A stretch of 64,000 nucleotides of DNA, taken from Roseobacter cerasinus (GTDB lineage: Bacteria; Pseudomonadota; Alphaproteobacteria; Rhodobacterales; Rhodobacteraceae). Every line of letters starts with the position of its first letter. Position 1 is the first letter of the stretch. The notes under the pieces are model-generated. The model searched no databases and had not been told where the DNA came from. It saw only the letters and a list, made by a program, of their open reading frames with translations. Where the stretch lies: assembly GCF_009811755.1 (NCBI RefSeq), contig NZ_BLIV01000005.1, forward strand, positions 248,001-312,000, written 5' to 3'. Below, one piece after another: positions 1 through 8,549 of this stretch. A program made the translations under genes and the position numbers.

Positions 1-666
1 TCACAGCTTGCGCCGGAGGATCTGGCCGGTGTCGATGGGTTGCATATGCACACGCTCTGCGAACAGGGGTTTGCGCCGCTGCGACGGACGTGGGAGGCGG
101 TGGAACCCGCCCTCGCAGACCTGTTGCCGCAGATGAGCTGGCTGAACCTCGGCGGCGGCCACCACATCACGCGCGGCGACTACGACCGCGCCGGGCTGGT
201 GGCACTGATCCGGCAGATCCGGGACCGCTATGATGTCGAGGTCTACCTTGAGCCGGGCGAGGCGGTGGTGCTGCATGCGGGCCTTCTCGTGGGCGAAATC
301 CTCGACACCATTGAAAACGGCATGCCGCTGGCGATCACCGATATCTCGGCCACCTGCCATATGCCGGACGTGCTGGAGGGGCCTTATCGCCCCGACCTGC
401 TCGGCGAGGCGGAGGATGGCACCTCCTACCGGATGGGCGGCCCGTCCTGTCTGGCGGGGGATGTGATTGGCGATTACGGCTTTGCCCATCCGCCAAAACC
501 GGGAGATCGCATCGCCTTTCTGGACCAGGCGCATTACTCCATGGTCAAAACCAACACCTTCAACGGCGTGCCGCTGCCCGCCATCGCGCTGTGGCACTCC
601 AGCACCGATGACCTGACGCTCCTGCGCCGCCCGCAATATGCCGATTTCGCGGAGCGGCTGGCATGA
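1..666 (+). CDS. nspC: Carboxynorspermidine decarboxylase, C-terminal part (5' end outside window)
   Basis: The reading frame enters from the left edge with no start inside the window, so only about the last 221 residues are seen; full-length family members are roughly 365-380. It is a PLP enzyme of the alanine-racemase/ODC fold that decarboxylates carboxynorspermidine or carboxyspermidine, the last step of the CANSDH/CANSDC route to (nor)spermidine. Visible motifs are the glycine-rich loop LNLGGGHHITRGDY near the start, YLEPGEAV, and GPSCLAGDVIGDY with the active-site cysteine loop near the C-terminus. The stop overlaps the next start (ATGA), so it is translationally coupled to the agmatinase gene. 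Its place just before a petrobactin-type cluster suggests it supplies the polyamine building block; that link is inference. Confidence 0.88.
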   Translation, partial: SQLAPEDLAGVDGLHMHTLCEQGFAPLRRTWEAVEPALADLLPQMSWLNLGGGHHITRGDYDRAGLVALIRQIRDRYDVEVYLEPGEAVVLHAGLLVGEILDTIENGMPLAITDISATCHMPDVLEGPYRPDLLGEAEDGTSYRMGGPSCLAGDVIGDYGFAHPPKPGDRIAFLDQAHYSMVKTNTFNGVPLPAIALWHSSTDDLTLLRRPQYADFAERLA

Positions 667-1517
667 CCTGTTTCCTGCATGGTGAACTGACGCAAGCGGA
701 GCGCGATCCTGACACCGCAAGGTTCCGGGTGATCCCTGTCCCGCTGGAGCGCACGGTCTCTTACGGCGGCGGCACAGCGGATGGGCCGGATGCCATTCTC
801 GCGGCCAGCACCGAATTGGAGCGCCTGTTTCGCGGTACAGAGCCTTGCGCAGCGGGTATTGTGACCGAAGCCCCGGTCAGCTGTTTCGAGGCGCTGCCCG
901 AGGTGATGGAACAGATCGCGCGGCGCACAAAGGCCGCCGCTCAACAGGGCGCAATCCCGGTTGTGCTCGGAGGCGAGCATGGGCTGACCTGCGGCGCCGT
1001 GCGCGGGGTCGTACGCGGGTTGCAGCGCCAGGTGGGCATCCTGCAAATCGACGCCCATGCGGATCTGCGCAAGGCCTATCAAGGCGAGATGCACTCCCAC
1101 GCCTCGGTCATGCAGCTTCTTGTCGAAGAGGACGGCCTGCCGCTCATGCAACTGGGTGTGCGCGCCCTCTGCGCCGAAGAGGTCGCGCGCCGCGCAAGCT
1201 GCGGTGTGGTCTTCCGGGATGCAGAGGAGCTGGTCGCCGAGGCCATAGAGGCCGTGGATCTGCCGCCAGATTTCCCCAAAGACGTCTACGTCAGCTTCGA
1301 TCTCGATGGGCTGGACCCGTCGGTCCTGCCCGCGACCGGCACACCGGTGCCGGGGGGTCTGGGATACTACCAGGCGCTCAACCTGATCCGGCACGCGCTG
1401 AAAGATCGGCAGTTGGTCGGGTTTGACCTGGTCGAGCTGGCCCCGGATGCCAGCAGCCGCGTGTCCAATTTCACCGCAGCGCAGATCGTCTATGCGCTAA
1501 TGTCTTTCGCAACCTGA
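663..1517 (+). CDS. speB: Agmatinase / arginase-family ureohydrolase
   Basis: This 284-residue ureohydrolase most likely hydrolyses agmatine to putrescine and urea in the cytoplasm. All dimanganese ligand motifs are visible in order: GGEHGLT (His), IDAHADLR (Asp-x-His-x-Asp) and SFDLDGLDPS (two Asp), followed by the family's P-x-TGTPVPGG loop. Length matches SpeB-type enzymes. It starts at the ATG overlapping the nspC stop. Agmatinase plus a carboxynorspermidine decarboxylase is a putrescine-to-spermidine supply set. Substrate assignment (agmatine rather than guanidinobutyrate or a related compound) rests on this context and not on a diagnostic residue. Confidence 0.85.
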   Translation: MTCFLHGELTQAERDPDTARFRVIPVPLERTVSYGGGTADGPDAILAASTELERLFRGTEPCAAGIVTEAPVSCFEALPEVMEQIARRTKAAAQQGAIPVVLGGEHGLTCGAVRGVVRGLQRQVGILQIDAHADLRKAYQGEMHSHASVMQLLVEEDGLPLMQLGVRALCAEEVARRASCGVVFRDAEELVAEAIEAVDLPPDFPKDVYVSFDLDGLDPSVLPATGTPVPGGLGYYQALNLIRHALKDRQLVGFDLVELAPDASSRVSNFTAAQIVYALMSFAT

Positions 1518-1619
1518 GCCAGGCCTCCGCCCAGCAACTCATGCCTGCCGTCGCCCGTTAGGGGTCGGTTGGGCTGTGTATCCAACGCGGCCCCGCGCCG
1601 CCGTCAGAGGCCTATCCAG

Positions 1620-3473
1620 ATGCGACCACCTGCAAAACAGTATGCCCCGCATGCGCCGCACGCAACGGTGCCTTGGTGGGATGACAAAGACACCCCCGAC
1701 AAGCAGAGTGGCACATCGAGCCCACACGCACGCGCAGAATATGCAACGCTCAAGGCCTTCCTGAACGGCTATATGCTGGAGGTGACGGCGGGTGCGGTGA
1801 TCGCGCGTCAGGGCGCCGCACCAAGCGTTCTGGAGTTCGATCTGCCACAGTCCTTCGCGCGACTGCGGGTCGCAGTGCGCCATTGGTCGATCACCGGCCC
1901 ACATGATTTCGGCGCGCTTTATCTGTGCAACGAAGAATGCGGGCATTGGCAGCGCGCAAGCGTCGCAGAGGTTCTGCCGATGCTGGTGCGGGACTGTTTT
2001 GCGCGGCATGGAACGTCAGACGGCCCCAAACTGCAGGAGCTGCTGCGCCGCATTCTCAACAGCTATGATCAAATCGCCAAGTCCTGTGCCTGGGCAGAGG
2101 GGTTACCTTCAACGCCTGCTGAATTCCTTGCCGCTGAGCAATCGCTGATATTTGGTCACTGGTTGCATCCCACGCCCAAGAGCCGGGAGGGCATGACCGA
2201 CTGGCAGGCGGCGAGCTATGCGCCGGAGTTTCGCGGGCGCTTTCAACTGCGGTTCTTCGCGGCGCACGACAGCATCGCGCTGAACGGTTCAACCGGCAGT
2301 GTTTCGGCGCAGGACATGATCCGGCAGATCCCCGGGCTTGATCTGGCCAGCTTTGCACTGCGCCCTGACGAACACCTGCTGCCCATGCATCCGCTGCAGG
2401 CCGAGGCGCTGTGCCTGCAACCCGCCGTGCAAGCCCTGCTGGCCTGCGGTCAACTGCGGGATCTCGGGCCCTCGGGTGTGCCGTTTGCGGCCACCTCTTC
2501 GGTGCGCACGGTCTATGCGCCGGGATGTCCGTGGATGTTCAAATTCTCACTGCCGGTCAAGATCACCAACTCGCAGCGCATCAACCTGCACCACGAGCTT
2601 GAAGCGGGCGTTGTCATGGCGCGGTTGCTCAACACGACCGGGTTTCTAAACCAGCAGCCCCGCTTTGGCGTGATCAACGATCCGGGATTTATGTCCCTCA
2701 CGCTGCCAGGCCAGCGTGAAAGTGGCTTTGAAGTGATCATCCGCGAGAACCCGTTTGAGCGTGAAACAGCACCGGTGGTGACGGTCGCGGCCCTGACAGC
2801 TGACCCCGCCAATGGGGGCCGTTCCATGCTGGCCCGACTGGTCGCCAAGACAGCAGCGCGCAACCACATGTCGGACGGGCAGGCTGCCAAACGCTGGTTT
2901 GGCGCCTATCTCGGCTGTGCGCTGCACCCGGCTCTCGCGCTTTACGACAAGTTCGGCATTGCGCTGGAAGCCCATCAACAAAACAGCTTGCTGGACGTGC
3001 GCGAGGGTTTTCCCATCCGCTATCTCTTTCGCGACAATCAAGGCTACTATATCGCGGACAGCCACATCGATGCGCTGGCGCAGTTGGAACCACGGGTCAC
3101 AGCACTCAAGTCGGTGTGTTATCCGGAAGCGGAGATCCGCGATCGCTTTGGCTACTACCTGATCCTCAATCAGGTCTTCTCGGTCATCAGCCGCCTCAGC
3201 CGCGATGGTCTGGCCACCGAGACGGAGCTGCTGAGCCAGCTGCGGCAGGCCTTGCATCAGGCGCGCGCGACCCATCGCGGTCTGGCCAAACGCTTTGCCG
3301 ATCATCTGCTGCACGCCCCCGAGCTGACCTTCAAGGGCAATCTTCTGACCCGTGTGCATAACGTGGATGAGCTGCGCGCCGACGGCGAAAAGGCGATTTA
3401 TGTGCACCGCAAGAACCCGTTGGTCTCGGAGGCGGCAGCACCGGCCGCAGCGGTGCCCCATGTCAATGCTTGA
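1620..3473 (+). CDS. asbA: NIS siderophore synthetase, AsbA-like (IucA/IucC family)
   Basis: This 617-residue NRPS-independent siderophore synthetase uses ATP to join citrate to an amine. Family signatures are GHWLHPTPKSREG near residue 183, which is the citrate/ATP-binding GHxxHPxxK motif, and MHPLQAEAL near residue 256. The C-terminal half has the FhuF-like ferric-reductase-type extension common to the family. The ATG at 1620 is preferred over an in-frame TTG at 1569 because AGAGG lies nine bases before it. The gene overlaps the next synthetase. By order and similarity of the set to asbABCDEF of Bacillus anthracis it should add the first spermidine to citrate; the exact NIS type was not tested. 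Confidence 0.85.
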   Translation: MRPPAKQYAPHAPHATVPWWDDKDTPDKQSGTSSPHARAEYATLKAFLNGYMLEVTAGAVIARQGAAPSVLEFDLPQSFARLRVAVRHWSITGPHDFGALYLCNEECGHWQRASVAEVLPMLVRDCFARHGTSDGPKLQELLRRILNSYDQIAKSCAWAEGLPSTPAEFLAAEQSLIFGHWLHPTPKSREGMTDWQAASYAPEFRGRFQLRFFAAHDSIALNGSTGSVSAQDMIRQIPGLDLASFALRPDEHLLPMHPLQAEALCLQPAVQALLACGQLRDLGPSGVPFAATSSVRTVYAPGCPWMFKFSLPVKITNSQRINLHHELEAGVVMARLLNTTGFLNQQPRFGVINDPGFMSLTLPGQRESGFEVIIRENPFERETAPVVTVAALTADPANGGRSMLARLVAKTAARNHMSDGQAAKRWFGAYLGCALHPALALYDKFGIALEAHQQNSLLDVREGFPIRYLFRDNQGYYIADSHIDALAQLEPRVTALKSVCYPEAEIRDRFGYYLILNQVFSVISRLSRDGLATETELLSQLRQALHQARATHRGLAKRFADHLLHAPELTFKGNLLTRVHNVDELRADGEKAIYVHRKNPLVSEAAAPAAAVPHVNA

Positions 3474-5190
3474 GCGACAGGCCATCGCGCCCGACGGGGC
3501 GGCGCATCGCCGGGTGCTGCGGCAGTTCTGCGAAGCGCTGCTGTTTGAGGCCTATCCCGCCCTGCACATCGAGCATGACGGCGGTGGCAACTTCCATTGG
3601 CGTCTCGGCAAACGCCGCTTTCAGGCGCGCGGGTATCGCGGGGCCTTTGGCCGCATTCGGCTGGAGGACGACCCCATAATGACATCCGGGCCGAGGGCTG
3701 ATCGGCCGGCCAACTGCGAGGACCTGTTGCAGGCGCTCCATTTGGACAGGGAGGCTGAGGGCAGCCTGCGCATGGATCTCACGCGGACAGCGCATCTCAC
3801 CGATCTGACACGCGCGACGGCAAACCCGCAGCGCCAACGCGCGCAGCTGCCCTTTGCGCAGATGGAGGCTGCGCTGCACGAGGGGCACCCTTATCACCCC
3901 TGTTTCAAGGCCCGCAGCGGGTTTTCAGACGCGGATCACATGGCCTACGGCCCCGAGGCGGGTGGCAGGTTTCAACTGCACTGGCTGTCGTTGGATCCGG
4001 CCCTTGTCGCGCAAACCCTGCCCGGAGCGGACACCTTCTGGGCGCGCGAACTGGGCACCCCGCGCTGGCAGGCCCTGCGCCAGATGGTCCAATCGCCGCG
4101 ACAGCTGCTGCCGGTGCATCCGTGGCAGCTTGGGCAACTGAGGGCACAGCCGCTCTATCAGGCCTGGCAGGCGGCGGGGCGCGTGCAGGAGCTTGGCGCC
4201 TGGGGCGACCGCTATGTTGCCAGCCAATCGGTGCGCACGCTGATGAACGCCGACGCGCCAACGCGGGCGCATGTCAAAACGGCCATGGCCATGCGCAACA
4301 CCTCCGCCTTGCGCATTCTTGAACCGCATTCCGTCTGTGTGGCCCCTGCGATATCCAACTGGCTTGCTGCAGTCTGTGACAGCGACCCGCTGTTCGGGAC
4401 CGAGCTGCGGCTGAAGCTTCTTAAGGAATATGCGGGCGTGATTGCGGGGCGCGACACGCCGCTTGCCGGGCATCTGGCTGCGATTTGGCGCGAAAGCCCG
4501 GAGGGCATCGGGATCGCCAGTGACGCGGTGCTGCCTTTCAACGCGCTCTGCGTCATCGAAGAGGATGGCCACCCGCTGATCGACCCCTGGATCAGGTCCT
4601 TGGGGTTGGAGCGCTGGCTCGATCAGCTGTTGCGCGTCTCGGTCTTGCCGGTCTGGCACCTGATGATCGCCCATGGGATCGGGCTGGAGGCGCATGGCCA
4701 GAACCTGCTGCTGGAACATGACGGCGGCTGGCCCACAGGGCTCGTCGCCCGCGATTTCCACGAGAGCCTCGAATATGTACCTGAGCTGCTGTCACACCCT
4801 GATCTGCTGCCGGATCTGAGCGCCATCGATCCGGTCTATGCCAATGCCCCACCGGATCGCTTTCACCGGATGAGCACTGCCGAGGCGCTGCGCGAACTGG
4901 TGGTGGATACGCTCTTCATCTACAATCTGGCGGATCTCTCCGCGCTGCTGCACGGGCACTACGGTCTGCCGGAGGCTGAGTTCTGGCGCCGGGTGCGCAG
5001 GTTGCTGGACACGCACGCAAACCGCCACGGCTTGCAGGCGCGGCAACGGCTCTTCGACCCTTTCGCACCGCGCATTCTGACGGAATCCCTCATCACGCAA
5101 AAACTGCTGCCCCGCCGCAACCTCTGTCGGCACCGGGTCGCCAATGCCTTGCACCATGCCAAAGGAGACACTGATGTTCATCCTGAATGA
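3460..5190 (+). CDS. asbB: NIS siderophore synthetase, AsbB-like (IucA/IucC family)
   Basis: A second IucA/IucC-family synthetase of 576 residues. The nucleotide/citrate motif reads GHPYHPCFKARSGF near residue 145, and a VHPWQLGQL segment lies near residue 219. Two ATGs (3460 and 3466) lie inside the end of the preceding gene, so translation is coupled; the longer version is given. Frames extending further upstream to 3352 would run deep inside asbA and are unlikely. In the petrobactin pathway this enzyme condenses the second spermidine arm onto the monosubstituted citrate. The assignment to the AsbB role follows gene order. Confidence 0.84.
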   Translation: MSMLERQAIAPDGAAHRRVLRQFCEALLFEAYPALHIEHDGGGNFHWRLGKRRFQARGYRGAFGRIRLEDDPIMTSGPRADRPANCEDLLQALHLDREAEGSLRMDLTRTAHLTDLTRATANPQRQRAQLPFAQMEAALHEGHPYHPCFKARSGFSDADHMAYGPEAGGRFQLHWLSLDPALVAQTLPGADTFWARELGTPRWQALRQMVQSPRQLLPVHPWQLGQLRAQPLYQAWQAAGRVQELGAWGDRYVASQSVRTLMNADAPTRAHVKTAMAMRNTSALRILEPHSVCVAPAISNWLAAVCDSDPLFGTELRLKLLKEYAGVIAGRDTPLAGHLAAIWRESPEGIGIASDAVLPFNALCVIEEDGHPLIDPWIRSLGLERWLDQLLRVSVLPVWHLMIAHGIGLEAHGQNLLLEHDGGWPTGLVARDFHESLEYVPELLSHPDLLPDLSAIDPVYANAPPDRFHRMSTAEALRELVVDTLFIYNLADLSALLHGHYGLPEAEFWRRVRRLLDTHANRHGLQARQRLFDPFAPRILTESLITQKLLPRRNLCRHRVANALHHAKGDTDVHPE

Positions 5191-6421
5191 AACACGCGTT
5201 GACCCCAACCGGGGCCGGGCCGCCTTGCGGCAGTTCTACGCGGATGCGTCCTCGCATCGCTATGCGCTGCACCTGACAGACACCGCCGAGCTTCTGCGCC
5301 ACATCCTGTTTTTGCGGGACATGAACGCGGGAGTATTCCCGATCCACCCGGACATTCCCGCCAGCACCGCCCATGACATGGCCGTCACCGCAGGGTGCGA
5401 CAGGATCGTGACCGCCGAGGGCCTGACCAACCTTCCACAAACATCCCCCATCGGGCGCGGTGGCGTTTTGGTGCAGATGAGCTCCGGCACCACCGGGGCG
5501 CCCAAGGTGATCACCCGGACATGGGCGCAGATCAGCGTTGAGGTGGCCAGCTATGCCGTGTCGTTCAAGGAAGCGCAGGCCATGACGCCGGTGATCGCCT
5601 GCCCGGTGAGCCATTCTTACGGTCTGATCGCCGGGGTGCTGGTGGCGCTGCATCGCGGCCATACCCCGGTGGTGATCGACACGCTGAACCCCAAGTTCAT
5701 CCTGCGCCGCCTGCGCGAGGTCACACGCCCGCTCCTCTATACCTCACCCGCGATGCTGCACACTCTTGCGCAATTGCTGCCGGCGGAGGAGACGCTTTAT
5801 GCCGCCATGACCTCTGGCACGGTGCTGCCGGAGCCGTGGTTTGTCTGCATCCGGGCCAGAACAACCCATCTCTTCCAGCAATACGGCTGTTCGGAGGCCG
5901 GGTGCATCGCGATCAATCCGGACCTGCGGCAAGCCGCCGACATCGGATATCCGCTGCCGCACCTGGAGGTTGACACCGGCGGCACCGCGCAAGCCCCGCA
6001 GATGATCCATGTGCGCGCTGATGGCTCCGAGATCCGCACCGGTGATCTGGGGTATCGGCGACCAGACGGCATGCTGGTCTTTGCCGCGCGGCAGGACGAT
6101 GTGATCGATGTCGCCGGGCTAAACGTCTATCCGCAAGACGTAGAGCAAGCCGCCCTGGCGCAGCCCGGTGTCGAGGACGCGCTGGCCTTCGGCATCGATG
6201 ACCCGATGGCGGGCGGACGCGTGGCGCTGCTGATCGCGGGTGCCGGGGCCGATCCAGCAGCCATACGCAAGGGGCTGCAGACCCGGCTCGCGCCCTACCA
6301 ACAGCCCGGCGTCATCGAACAGGTGGGCACCCTGCCCCGGCAGGCCAATGGCAAGATCAGCCGACGCGAGGTCGCGAAACACTTTGCCAGACAAGGTGTC
6401 CAAGCGGAGATGAGGGCATGA
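5174..6421 (+). CDS. asbC: AsbC-like aryl-AMP ligase (3,4-dihydroxybenzoate activating)
   Basis: A 415-residue member of the ANL adenylating superfamily. Core motifs are SSGTTGAPKV (phosphate-binding A3, about residue 102), QYGCSEAG (A5), RTGDLGYRRPDG (A7) and PRQANGKISRREV with the C-terminal catalytic lysine (A10). It is shorter than typical acyl-CoA ligases, as AsbC is. The ATG at 5174 follows AAAGGAG at good spacing and lies inside the end of asbB. It should adenylate 3,4-dihydroxybenzoate and load it on the carrier domain of the next gene, which it overlaps by ATGA. Substrate is inferred from the neighbouring asbF. Confidence 0.85.
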   Translation: MFILNETRVDPNRGRAALRQFYADASSHRYALHLTDTAELLRHILFLRDMNAGVFPIHPDIPASTAHDMAVTAGCDRIVTAEGLTNLPQTSPIGRGGVLVQMSSGTTGAPKVITRTWAQISVEVASYAVSFKEAQAMTPVIACPVSHSYGLIAGVLVALHRGHTPVVIDTLNPKFILRRLREVTRPLLYTSPAMLHTLAQLLPAEETLYAAMTSGTVLPEPWFVCIRARTTHLFQQYGCSEAGCIAINPDLRQAADIGYPLPHLEVDTGGTAQAPQMIHVRADGSEIRTGDLGYRRPDGMLVFAARQDDVIDVAGLNVYPQDVEQAALAQPGVEDALAFGIDDPMAGGRVALLIAGAGADPAAIRKGLQTRLAPYQQPGVIEQVGTLPRQANGKISRREVAKHFARQGVQAEMRA

Positions 6422-7680
6422 GCGTCGACACCATCGAACGCGCCGTCGAACAGGTGCTGCGGGATCAGATGGCCAACCCCCATATGGCGGAGTTCGGGCC
6501 AGAGGCGCGGCTGAACGAAGACCTGCATCTCGATTCCGTGCAGGTCCTGAACCTGCTGCTGCATCTGGAAACCCGCCACGGCATCGACGTGCCGGAACGG
6601 AGTTTTGGCAAGAACAGCTTTGATACAGTCTCCGGTCTGGCCCGCTTTCTGGCCGGAGCTCTCCCTGCCGCCCCCGCGCCGGAGGAGGACGAGATCGACA
6701 TTAAGGTGCACTGCTTTGTCAGCTGCCTGAGTGCGGCGATCAAGGCCTGCGACGGGCTGGATCACCGCCCGTTCTACTTCGGAGTCTGGGACACGGATTT
6801 CCACGTGGATGAAGCCGCACAGCTGACCTATCACGCGCCATCGGTCAAACATGACCATTTCCGCCACTGGTTCCGCCGCCTCTATGGCGTGCATGTGATC
6901 GGCTGGTACGACCCGGCAAAGACCAAACAGCAAAACCTGCTCACCTTCGAACGGCTGCTGCAGGACAAGCGCGAGACCGAGCATCTGATGGTCATGCTCG
7001 ATCTCTATCATCTGCCGGAGCGCGAGAATAAGTTCAATCAGAACCCCTTTCCGCACTATGTCATGATCGAGCGGACCGAGGACCCTGAGGTCTGGTTCAT
7101 GCACGACCCCGACTACCGCTGGGAAGGCCCGCTGCCGCGCGCTGCGATCCTGAATGCGATTGCGCAAGAGAGCGTGGCGGGTGGCTATATCTTTGATCGG
7201 GCAGAGGCCCGCCCGCCCTCCAACGCGGCGCTGCAGGACTATTTCCGCGCCATGTTCGACGGCCGCCGCAACCTGCTGACCGATGCGGTGCGCGACATCA
7301 TTCAGCGGCATGTGGACCCGGTCTCCCACCTGCCCTTGTCAGCTCTGGGTCATGCGCTCCGCGAGTTGCCGGTGATCGCTATTCGCAAATATGCCTATGA
7401 GCACGGCTTTGCCTTTTTCTGGCGCGCTATGGGGCTACCCGAACAGGATTTTGAAGACTGGTGTGACGAGATTGAGGTCCTGCATCAGGGCTTCAAAACC
7501 CTGCAGTACAAGATCGTGAAACTCGCAAGCATACAGGATCTGACTCTGGCAAAAGAGATCTTTGCCGATCTCGATGCGCTCGACGCGCAGGAATTCAAGA
7601 TCAAGGCGGGCCTGCTGAGCTGGTTCGACCAATGGCAGGCCACAGTGCTCGTCCCCCCCTCAGAAACAGGAGCGGCCTAA
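6418..7680 (+). CDS. asbD-asbE: Fused aryl-carrier (AsbD) and AsbE-like transferase
   Basis: A 420-residue two-domain protein. Residues 1 to about 80 are an acyl-carrier domain with the phosphopantetheine serine in DLHLDSVQ (Ser40). A proline/alanine/acid-rich linker (about 82-98, with PAAPAPEEDE) joins it to about 320 residues resembling AsbE (the DUF6005-type family), with segments such as FYFGVWDTDFHVDE and WFMHDPDYRWEGPLP. In Bacillus the carrier AsbD and the transferase AsbE are separate proteins; here they are one chain. The role would be to hold the activated dihydroxybenzoyl group and pass it to the spermidine arms. It is coupled to asbC by ATGA and to asbF by a one-base overlap. Confidence 0.82.
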   Translation: MSVDTIERAVEQVLRDQMANPHMAEFGPEARLNEDLHLDSVQVLNLLLHLETRHGIDVPERSFGKNSFDTVSGLARFLAGALPAAPAPEEDEIDIKVHCFVSCLSAAIKACDGLDHRPFYFGVWDTDFHVDEAAQLTYHAPSVKHDHFRHWFRRLYGVHVIGWYDPAKTKQQNLLTFERLLQDKRETEHLMVMLDLYHLPERENKFNQNPFPHYVMIERTEDPEVWFMHDPDYRWEGPLPRAAILNAIAQESVAGGYIFDRAEARPPSNAALQDYFRAMFDGRRNLLTDAVRDIIQRHVDPVSHLPLSALGHALRELPVIAIRKYAYEHGFAFFWRAMGLPEQDFEDWCDEIEVLHQGFKTLQYKIVKLASIQDLTLAKEIFADLDALDAQEFKIKAGLLSWFDQWQATVLVPPSETGAA

Positions 7681-8549
7681 TGGACATCTCCCTTTGCACC
7701 ATCACCTTTCGTCATCATCTGATCAGCCTTGACCAGATCGCCGACTGGGCACAGCGCACCGGGTTTCAGGGGGTCGAGATTTGGGCCGCCCACGCCCGCA
7801 ATCTGCCCGCAGAGGATGGCCGCGACGCCGACTGGCTGGCGCAATACGGCCTGCGCGTGCCGATGATCAGTGACTACCTGCCACTGGACCAACCCGATCT
7901 TATGGCTGAGAAGATCGACACCACCCTGCGCCACGCCGCGCGCTGGAAAACGCAGAACATCCGCACATTCGCTGGCAAGGCGGGCAGCGCTGCCACCGGT
8001 CGTGAGCAGCGGGCTGGCATGACGGCGGCCCTGCGCGGGGCCTGCCAACGTGTTGCGGAGCAAGGTTGCGAGCTGCTGATTGAGACGCACCCGGGCACCC
8101 TGGCCGACACGCTGGCCTCCACCTGCCAGCTCATCGACGAAGTTGACCACCCCGCGCTCGGCGTGAATTTCGACGCGCTGCACGTCTGGGAAGGCGGCGA
8201 TGATCCGGTGCAGGCCCGGCGTGTTCTGGCACCCAAGATCGGCAACTATCACTTCAAGAACATCGCACAGCGGTCGATGCTGCCGGTCTTTGCGCCTGCC
8301 AATATCTACGACGCCGCCGGGTCGCGCGCGGGTATTGTGCCGCTGCTGCAAGGAGAGATGGACTACGCCCCGCTGATCGCGGAGATCGCGGAGGCACCCG
8401 CCTGCAACATCTCGCTGGAATGGTTCGGCGGAGATGTCTTTGCCGCGCTCAAGACCGATCTGCACACCATACGAAGCCGTCTGGACAAGGCCCCGCCGCA
8501 CCCCCTTTCACAGACCACCTCGGATCCGCAGCATGTTCCGCTTCTTTGA
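7680..8549 (+). CDS. asbF: 3-dehydroshikimate dehydratase, AsbF-like
   Basis: A 289-residue sugar-phosphate-isomerase-type TIM-barrel protein. It begins MDISLCTITFRHHLISLDQ and carries metal-ligand-like segments: GFQGVEIWAAH, LLIETHPGTLAD (Glu and His), GVNFDALHVWE, NYHFKNI and SLEWFGGD (C-terminal Glu). These match the AsbF/QuiC1-like pattern. It would turn 3-dehydroshikimate into 3,4-dihydroxybenzoate, the catechol unit peculiar to petrobactin. The ATG overlaps the TAA of the preceding gene by one base. Its presence is the main reason for naming this cluster petrobactin-type rather than a generic hydroxamate or citrate siderophore. Confidence 0.86.
   Translation: MDISLCTITFRHHLISLDQIADWAQRTGFQGVEIWAAHARNLPAEDGRDADWLAQYGLRVPMISDYLPLDQPDLMAEKIDTTLRHAARWKTQNIRTFAGKAGSAATGREQRAGMTAALRGACQRVAEQGCELLIETHPGTLADTLASTCQLIDEVDHPALGVNFDALHVWEGGDDPVQARRVLAPKIGNYHFKNIAQRSMLPVFAPANIYDAAGSRAGIVPLLQGEMDYAPLIAEIAEAPACNISLEWFGGDVFAALKTDLHTIRSRLDKAPPHPLSQTTSDPQHVPLL

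Noticed and set aside
534-1394. Long minus-strand frame opposite speB.
   Set aside because: It is the antisense shadow of a GC-rich conserved gene; residues are Arg/His/Gln-rich and lack any fold pattern.
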